From Isoetes taiwanensis (Eukaryota; Streptophyta; Lycopodiopsida; Isoetales; Isoetaceae), in contig JAJEKV010000027.1 in assembly GCA_021234155.1 (NCBI GenBank), positions 6,386,623 to 6,450,622 of the forward strand: a DNA stretch of 64,000 nt. Reading direction: 5' to 3'. The translations under genes were made by a program, and so were the position numbers. Below, one piece after another: positions 56,657-64,000 of the stretch. The notes under the pieces were generated by a model. That model saw nothing but the letters and a program-made list of their open reading frames with translations, was not told where the DNA came from and searched no databases. How positions within the stretch are numbered: position 1 is the stretch's first letter; every line of letters begins with the position of its first letter.

Positions 56657-57945
56657 ATGGATCCACTGATTCTTGGAATGATTGCCATGCTATTGCGTGC
56701 TCTGACAATCGGAATCGCATTCCAAAGGTTCTGTTTGCAGCTTCTGGAACTAAACGAGCTTGAAGACCCAATGAATCTGTTCGATGACGATGCCTTGCCA
56801 GAAAATGATAGTATGTTCTTACGTAACGCCTCATCTTTGATGTTAGCGGATCATGCGGGTTAGAAGGCCACCTAGAAGATTTTGGATTGCTCCAAGGCAA
56901 ATGACCCAATGGGATAATATAGATAATCACGCATGGAATTGTATAGCTTCTTTTGAAGATGATATGTGGCATCAATTTTACAGAATGAAGAGGGCCAGCT
57001 TTGAGAAACTTGTCGGGCTCGTTGTCCCCTATTTGATTAGGCCAGGGGTTAAGGTTAGGGCTCCAGTTGATCCCAGGAAAGCTGTAGCCATGGTTCTTTA
57101 CTTTCTGGCACACGGTGATATGCCTTTGCATGTGGGTCAGAGATTCTATGTTGGAAAAGCTACGGTCTGCGAGAAATATACTAAAAAATCACACTAGTGT
57201 TGGCCTCCAAGACAATGCTTTACAAAAGGTTTGTAGCCATGCCTACGGAGCGAGGGCCCGACTCAATGTATAAAAAGAATTTCATGATGCAACAGGGATT
57301 TGCCAAATGTGTATGGTCTTTGTTGATGGATCCCATATTTTTCTATGGAGGAAACCCAAGAAGAGTGACAAAGGTGATGACTACTACGATCGACACAAAA
57401 GGCATTCATGTGCTGCGAGGGGTATTGTCACATACGGCCGGGCTTTTCATAAATGTATGTGTGACTAGAAGCTGGATCAGTCCATGACTCAAATCAGTTC
57501 AAGAAGAGTTCCATATATAGCAAAATTGCATCCAAACTAATATTGAAGCGAACCGGTTGTAACCTTGAGTGGCGAGAAAAATTGAAGAAAGGTCAACCCA
57601 TCGAAGACCAAATCAGTTAACATTCCTCCACTTTTGCTTGGTGATTCTGCCTATGCTGCCAGGCCCTTCCTCTTGAAGGTCTTTCCACAGAATCATGGAC
57701 CTTATGGCAGGTTTAATAAACGGATTTGCAGGGGTAGGGTTTGTGTAGAAAATGGGTTCGGGATAGTTAAGGAGAAATTTAGAATTCTAAAACATCTACA
57801 AAGTGCATGTTGGCAAGGCTTCCAAAATAATACATCTTTGCTTGTGTGCTTTGGAATTTTTGTATTATGGAAGGCGAGGGGATGGGGTATCTTTGCCTTT
57901 GGAAGAAGAGCGATCCGGTTTATTACTATGAGGCTGAAGCTATGA
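56657..57945 (+). pseudogene. Harbinger transposase, DDE type (frameshifted)
   Basis: From ATG 56657: a short N-terminus (MDPLILGMIAMLLRALTIG), a TAG at about 56862, then the N-terminal helical domain (MWHQFYRMKRASFEKLVGLV, AVAMVLYFLAHGDMP). The DDE_Tnp_4 catalytic fold is spread over three frames: VDGSHIF near 57330, GSVHDSNQF near 57470 and LLGDSAYAARPFLL near 57634, with VCVENGFGIVKEKFRIL for the Glu. It would cut and paste the element together with the Myb-like partner, but frameshifts make it inactive here. Confidence 0.82.
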
Positions 57946-58573
57946 GCGAAGTTTAAAGAAACAAGGAGATCGGATGAGGCATGTGTTGTTTGAAAATTTG
58001 GATGGGCATGTGCTGTTGTAAAAGTTGATGGTTCTGTCAACTACTTTTTTCTGAAAATTCGTTCTTTCTGCAAAGATTATTGATTACATGTTCCTGGACA
58101 GGTATTAAGCCATGAACAATAAATTCAAGATTACGCTAGAATAATTGAATGTTGCAAACTGATTTTATTCAATGTGAAACGCAATACAAAAAGTTGGCCA
58201 CATAATTTGGCTGTCTCTCTTACAACTTGAAATTTCGAGGTAAAACCAACTAAAAAAAGTAAAACCGGATCATTATGTAGTGCTCATCAGAATTTCCTCT
58301 GCAGTAACAGCCAAAAGCACAAAGTGAATATCAAAGACATAAACAGCCGAGACAACAAAATGACACATTTTACGAAAGTAAAAACATTTTGTATTTCTTA
58401 AATGCATTGCAGCATTTTACATCATTGAGAAAACAGGAGATAGCTGATAGCTGATAGCTGAAGGGATTCACAGGACATTGTGCATGCAAAAAATTTTTGG
58501 CTTTACAAAAGACACAACAGGGAATTAAAAACAAAACAAAAAAAAAAAATCCAGAGGCAAGGAGATCTGCTAT

Positions 58574-59134
58574 TCCTCAAGAGCACACTTCACATGGCTG
58601 GCTGATAGTCTTCACTTCGTGTAAAGTCCACTTCCCTGCATGTTGGATGTAAACGGTCTCCACATGAGCTTTCTGTTTTAGAGGAGCTCCCTCAGCCCAA
58701 GACAACACCTCGGGTTCAATAAGCACACCCATGTCGAAAAACTTCATCACTGCTCGCTGTGATACAGAACAGTGAATGATATTGTGAGGCACGACTTCTA
58801 CATCCTCGACTTCGGGTTCTGCCGCTGGTGAGGAGTCCTGAACCTCATCTGCATGAAAGGATGGAAGAGGAGGGGACGAAAAGGATTGTTGAGGGGGATC
58901 TGGCATGGGAGAAGAAGGGGCAGAAAACAAAGATGTAGAAGAAGATTCTTGAACTGGAGCCTCAACAGAGGTTTCTGGCCAAGAGTCGTGATCGGAGTAA
59001 TAGGTCGATTCATCCGAAGTCTCGTGGGAGACTTCGGATGAATCGACAGGGCCAGAGTACTCCTCCCTTGAGTACTCGGAAGAAGAAGAAGAAGAACTGG
59101 AAGAGGAAGGAGAGCGTGGTCGCTTGGGCGCCAT
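58574..59134 (-). CDS. third Harbinger ORF: acidic Ser-rich protein
   Basis: An intact frame of 185 codons, ATG at 59134-59132. It begins MAPKRPRSPSSSSSSSSSSE (basic NLS-like then poly-Ser). It continues as an acidic, Ser/Asp/Glu/Pro-rich stretch to about residue 110, and ends in a more ordered segment (VVPHNIIHCSVSQRAVMKFF, ETVYIQHAGKWTLHEV) finishing with CEVCS. I do not recognise it. It is the only undamaged gene of the element. It lies inside the element between transposase and Myb-like gene, on the Myb-like strand. Codons for DSSEVSHETSDES contain a perfect 20-bp inverted repeat. It may be an accessory transposition protein, an antagonist or a captured host gene. Confidence 0.55.
59004..59047. 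repeat. perfect 20-bp inverted repeat inside the third ORF
   Basis: Arms 59004-59023 and 59028-59047 are exact reverse complements (starting GTCGATTCATCC) around a 4-nt loop GTGG, within coding sequence. Confidence 0.95.
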
Positions 59135-59336
59135 AGGAGCGTGAATTCTTGAAGGTGGAGGGGATCTTTAAATTGGGGAACTTGATAAGACTGCCATTTA
59201 ATGCTCTATGCTACGAAATCTACATGCCTACATGAACGTACCAATCATTGAATAATAAGACAGTTAACCAATTTGAGACAGTTCGAAAAGAAACAGAAAG
59301 TGAAGTATAACAGAATGTATGAAAGTGAACATACCT

Positions 59337-60514
59337 TTATTCTTTGTTTTTTGCTGCCAATTTGGCAATTTCGAGAAGTGTGTCCTTTGTCATCTGACAT
59401 ATGCTTTGTGTCATTGCTGCCATAGATTCAGCAATCTTCAAAGAATTGGTAGATCTAATTGTCTCCAATTCTCTAACCAATTCCATCTTCTTTGCAGATT
59501 CTTCCTTCATGAAATCCAGTTTTTTCACCTCTGTATCTCCAAAGGTGCTTGCCATTTGTGAGATTCCAACAGACAATATCTTCATCAATCGCAATCGGAC
59601 TTCTTTCTGCTGTTGGTTTTCCACAAACTCTAGGTTGATTGCATCTTTGCAGATCTTGGGGAGGAGGAATGCGTGTTGTTTCTGTGGGAGTTCGATTGCT
59701 TGGCATTTCATGAACCCTTGGGCTAGGCTGTATTGTCCATGTTGACATTGACATTAGGAATCTCTTCATTACTCTCAAAAGGGTCATCAAAAGCGACATC
59801 GAGAACCAAGCTGTCTCATAGAAACTCGTCGGAAAAATTAGTGTGCAAATCAGCTGAGCCTCAAAGGCTTCATTCCCAAATTCCCCATCATCACCAAAGA
59901 CTGGAATGGGGTTATCAAGTCACTCCATATTTGACTTCTTCCATTACATCAAACCATTGCCAACTTGAAGGTTCTGATCCGGTTTGAGCACAAGCCTCCT
60001 TCTCATCCTTGAACTTTGCTGCGGCTTATCCCATTTGTTCTTCAATTGCGACTTCCACCAATCCATCTACAATTGGTTGCAATTTCACAAGAATTTCTCT
60101 CCATTGTGAATTAGAAAGATTCAGACTCCCATTAGTAACCAGTTTCATTTCATTTAGTAGATTCAGGAAAGTGGAAACACCCTGATCTGTCCATTGAACT
60201 GGAGCCTTCCTATTCTTTGTGTCTATTTGTTTTGGATTTTCTTTGTCAAGAACAACAATAGCCATTGAATTATCGGGCTCATGAGAATCACTCACATTAC
60301 TGGGAGGTGCTTGGATTTCGCTGAGAACTCGTTTGCATCTCTTCTCCTTTGGTGGAGGAGCAATATCAATAGGCTCGGAATTTGATTCCAAGCTCACATT
60401 CATTGAAATTTGGCCTGTCATCTTCCGCGTCTTCCTAGGAGCCATTTTTTCAATTCGAGGAGGCACAAATGGTTTGCTGCTTGAAGGCAGAGCAGATCTG
60501 GTTGCCTTAGACAT
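59337..60514 (-). pseudogene. Harbinger Myb/SANT-like DNA-binding protein
   Basis: From ATG 60514: MSKATRSALPSSSKPFVPPR, a basic tail, then a trihelix-type SANT/Myb domain near residues 110-160 (VQWTDQGVSTFLNLLNEMKL, SNSQWREILVKLQ). After frameshifts between 60026 and 59711, the C-terminus continues at 59711-59337 as a helical region (EVKKLDFMKEESAKKMELVR). In PIF/Harbinger elements this second protein binds subterminal DNA and brings the transposase to the nucleus. It converges with the transposase gene. Confidence 0.75.
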
Positions 60515-60959
60515 CTGTTTCTATAGAAAAGAAACTAATCAAACAAGAAACAATACCAGCCGGACTAGAATTCGACAAGAGAACAATGTAAGATTGATTT
60601 AACTTGAATTTACAAGGATCGAATGGCCTGAGAAATACCTGTAGACCGAAAATCAATAAGCCGATGGAAGAATTAGGGGAATTCAAGGAATTGCGCGGTG
60701 TTGAAGACCAAGAAACAGGGGAAAATGGCGCCCCGGAATTTCGATGCGGGAAACTTTTCGGTCATCAAATTCAGGCGTCATAATTTTAGGAGGTTGTTTG
60801 GTTAGTGGATAATGGAAACGCCCCTAACGGCTGTTAGGGGCAAAACATCTCTCGAGATGAGAGTTAACTTTTCCCACTCTCACCCTTCTCTCGTCATCTC
60901 CCATCTCTCGTATTCTCTCGTATTCTCTCTCGTCATCTCTAAGTCAGCATGTGGCCAAC

Positions 60960-61640
<681 letters not shown>

Positions 61641-61780
61641 GTGCATGATAGCCTAGTGGTTCGGTCTCTGGCATTGCACAGGCTAGACTCAGATTCAAAT
61701 CCGCAGTCCGAGTCATTAGTATATAAGCACCCGTTCATTAATTTGAGAAAAAGTACATTCTCATTTTGCTTCAAATAGCT
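61641..61780 (+). mobile_element. tRNA-derived SINE or tRNA pseudogene
   Basis: RNA polymerase III A box TAGCCTAGTGGT (61649-61660) and B box GATTCAAATCC (61692-61702) at 32-nt spacing, as in a tRNA-like SINE head. The tRNA-unrelated tail appears to run to about 61780. No clean poly(A) end or target duplication was recognised. Confidence 0.6.
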
Positions 61781-62385
61781 TGCATGCTGCATTTAAAAGA
61801 GTACTTTATAAACAGTCGTCATTCCTCTGAAGCAAGAAAGCTTTCAAAGTGCTCAATTTCAAAAAACAAATATGCTTCGCTTACGGTCAATGTCGTCGCC
61901 CTAATGTACGACCAAATTAAGATTCTACCGAAGTATTATCTACACCTCAAAACACGCGTACCATCGCGATCTTTTCTACCATGAATACACAATATAGCGA
62001 GCAAGTTCTACATAAAAGAATTTAAAAATATAGTCGGGCTAAAAGGAATTACCATGGCAATAAATACAATGCGAAAGAATATTTTATTATAATAAATAAA
62101 CTGTACATTTCTTATGTCAACATCCATTATCGTCTATCCAGCTTAAAAGAATCGCAATGGTAATTACTCTAAGCTCTATCCATCCTTTATTACTTATACT
62201 TCTGTAAATTGCATGGAGATTCTCTAACGAATGAAGGATTCCCGTCTGCATCAGTAATCGCTTCCCCATCTGTCTATCTGTTGTTGACCAAGCGATCTTC
62301 CGTATCCATTTCAGTATAGCAACCTCCTCGGGGATCTACATGTTGTTCTCATCAGTGTAATCTATTAGGCATTCCTGATTCTCTC
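61781..62385. other. non-coding stretch
   Basis: AT-rich; no gene supported. Confidence 0.45.
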
Positions 62386-63503
62386 TCAAACTACACAGAA
62401 GTCATCTTCTTGATCCTGATCATCGTCTAGCAGACCATGTGTCCTATCATAGATCTTCCTGAATCCTTGAGAGTTGCCCAGGAAATCATTCTCAAGGTCA
62501 GTGGTGTCATCCATCTCCTCGTCTTCAACCATTGGCACAGAATTACCTGCAAATGGACAGCACGTCAGAGGCACCAACACATCCAAACCATCATTAAAAA
62601 ACATCCAGCTTTTATAATAGAGGTTCTTTGGCAGCCACATCCCTCTCCAAATTAGTAATATCTCTTCTTACTCTATCCAATGTATCGGTATAGGTATGAC
62701 CTCTCTTTAGCCTGTCCAGCATAGTTTTCAACCTAAAAATTATTTATCACATTGTCCAAGTTATCGAGTATCATTGTACTCTTAGTGATGTACACATCTG
62801 GGAGCGTTCTAGATGGTTTTCCACTCTCAAATTTTATTTCTTCCTGCTCCACTTCCTCTTTCCCCTCCTTTCTGCCTTGACCTTCCTCTTTGGCTTTTGA
62901 TTCTGGAGCTTGTTAGTTAGCTTCTCCAGGTACGTGAAGAAGCTTTTAAGAAACCGTGATCTTCTCTCATCATATTCGAAAGCCATGCTCTTCTTCTCTT
63001 GGATCAAAGCAACCCTAGAAAACATGCCACATGAAAAGAAGTCGAGTAAGCATCCATCTTGTGGATCTAGTCCACAATTGAGTAGGCATAAGACATTTTC
63101 ATTTGTGGTGGGAAGATAAAATTGCCATCCATTTCTCCAACGATATTTTGTTATGGCCGTGAACATCATCTTCCCGTGCTTCCTAATTTTCTTATCAACC
63201 TCCTCGTCCCAGCCTTCTTCCCGCAGATCCAATCTTTCTTGCTAGATAAGACTTTCGCCCCATTTTATTAATGAGGATGTCGGTGACAAAAGACTGGTAT
63301 TGGATGCTTTTTGTTCTCAAACCCACACTCCTCGTAAGTTTCAATTTAAATATGCCCCTCCCTCCCCCCCCCATTACGTGATAAACTATGGAGACAGTTG
63401 GGCATTTGACCAAGAAAAAAGTTATATCAAGAGGTGAAACACTTTGGCTATCGTCATTCCAAAGACCCTTCCATACAACTCGAGGAACTCGGCCATCTTC
63501 CAA
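62386..63503 (-). pseudogene. methyltransferase-like gene fragment
   Basis: Minus-strand frames with protein character: 63503-63195 (VVWKGLWNDDSQSVSPLDIT, LVKCPTVSIVYHV), 63232-62834 and 62640-62386 (acidic: EDEEMDDTTDLENDFLG). The middle one contains GCLLDFFSCGMFSRVALIQE followed by KKSMAFEYDERRSRFLKSFF. The pattern LDFFSxG, then a hydrophobic strand ending in an acidic residue, resembles the SAM-binding motif I and motif II of amino-methyltransferases with FSGG loops known from some plants and algae. Here the second Gly of the loop is Cys. No DPPY-type catalytic motif was found, so identity is tentative. Frames shift near 63200, and there may be introns. Confidence 0.4.
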
Positions 63504-63572
63504 TTTGATTTAAAACCTCACATGTCCATATAGATCAGCTGAGCATGCTCAATAGATAGATGGATAAATAGA

Positions 63573-63609
63573 AGGATGGATGGATGGATGGATGGATGGA
63601 TGGATGGAT
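63573..63609 (+). repeat. (GGAT)n microsatellite
   Basis: Nine or so tandem ATGG units in 63565-63610, grading into GATA/GACA units. Confidence 0.9.
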
Positions 63610-63813
63610 AGACAGACAGATAGATTAACGTCATATTTGGCCCCTGAGGCCCCATGACTAGAGTACAAGGTGTGAGCACAGCTTCCAACACCTGCTTTAA
63701 AATTATTTATAGTATTTTACAAAAAAAATAGGCGACTGTTTTTAGTTTCAGGTCTGGAAGGAGAATGATGAAAAAACCCAATATGGGAAAAAACCATTCT
63801 TCTCCTCTACCTA

Positions 63814-64000
63814 TTAGCCCTTTATGACCTTATGGTTCGTATAGTTGTCCGTATCATCAAGATTGCAAATCAACCTTTCCAATTCCTTATATCTGCTCTC
63901 ATGCTCTTCTAAAATTCGTTTGATGGCTATCACTGTCCATTTTGCTCTGACACTATCCCTGGTGCCTTTGTTCACTCTTGCTTTCCATTCTATTTCCGAG
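63814..64000 (-). CDS. open frame running off the window, unknown
   Basis: A minus-strand frame of about 61 codons from the window edge to a TAA at 63814-63816. It is helical and charged: EWKARVNKGTRDSVRAKWTV, RILEEHESRYKELERLICNL. It could be an upstream exon of the methyltransferase-like gene. No domain is recognised. Confidence 0.35.
   Translation of the reverse strand, partial: SEIEWKARVNKGTRDSVRAKWTVIAIKRILEEHESRYKELERLICNLDDTDNYTNHKVIKG

Larger units (their letters stand above)
56328..60959. mobile_element. PIF/Harbinger DNA transposon
   Basis: About 4.6 kb with terminal inverted repeats GTTGGCCACATGCT (56328-56341 and, reversed, 60946-60959) and weaker subterminal similarity (a TAACAGC...CGTTAGG palindrome at each end, near 56436 and 60820). 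It has the two-gene layout of the superfamily, transposase on the plus strand and a Myb-like protein on the minus strand, plus a third ORF. The target duplication is not clear because both flanks are (CT)n. Confidence 0.8.

Noticed and set aside
63565-63610. GGAT repeats as a CRISPR-like array
   Set aside because: Simple tetranucleotide microsatellite without spacers.
63640-63662. GGCCCCTGAGGCC followed by CTAG as a Helitron end
   Set aside because: The stem is only four pairs and CTAG is followed by A, not T.

Overview
The window looks like repeat-dense nuclear DNA from a land plant or close streptophyte relative. The signs are plant-type LINEs whose ORF1 carries a DUF4283-like domain, chromodomain Ty3/gypsy elements (chromoviruses), a Ty1/copia element primed by initiator tRNA-Met, a PIF/Harbinger element, Helitron-type termini, a tRNA-derived SINE and spliceosomal GT-AG introns. 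I see no intact ordinary host gene. A Penelope-type reverse transcriptase with introns and an FSGG-type methyltransferase fragment would fit a non-angiosperm plant, but this is a guess.

Layout. 1-2.97 kb: decayed multi-exon coding fragments, ending at a Helitron-like 3' terminus that cuts into a LINE. 2.97-10.3 kb: decayed LINE on the minus strand. 10.3-12.85 kb: a short LINE-like fragment and a 5' part of a Ty1/copia element (minus). 12.85-16.3 kb: AT-rich sequence with a second Helitron-like 3' end (14.15 kb). 16.3-20.5 kb and 46.3-47.9 kb: a unit of about 5.8 kb with small exons and a Penelope-like reverse transcriptase. It is split by Gypsy-1 (20534-46277, minus, target duplication ACAGG), whose gag gene is itself split by Gypsy-2 (26942-39754, plus, target duplication AATGC). 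47.9-56.2 kb: a second, tandem, 5' partial copy of the Penelope-like unit, split by a second LINE (49039-54833; 17-bp target duplication, with the empty site preserved in copy 1). 56.3-61.0 kb: a Harbinger element between two long (CT)n tracts, with transposase, Myb-like protein and a third ORF. 61.6 kb: a SINE. 62.4-64 kb: minus-strand fragments including a methyltransferase-like motif.

The most striking observation concerns the two chromoviruses. Each carries two extra ORFs between the 5' LTR and gag. In both, the first leader ORF begins with the histone H3 tail: MARTKQTARK in Gypsy-1 and MARTKQTLRK in Gypsy-2. The arginine and alanine codons differ but the residues are kept. The same elements end their pol gene with a chromodomain, the module that reads methylated histone tails. 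The second leader ORF is a conserved protein I do not recognise. In both elements the two leader ORFs are separated by two repeated hairpins of about 70 nt, unrelated in sequence between the elements. Together these suggest a two-gene leader module with a histone-mimic arm.

Almost every gene here is broken by stops or frameshifts. Gypsy-2 in particular carries many single-base indels in otherwise well-kept sequence, so assembly error is possible there.
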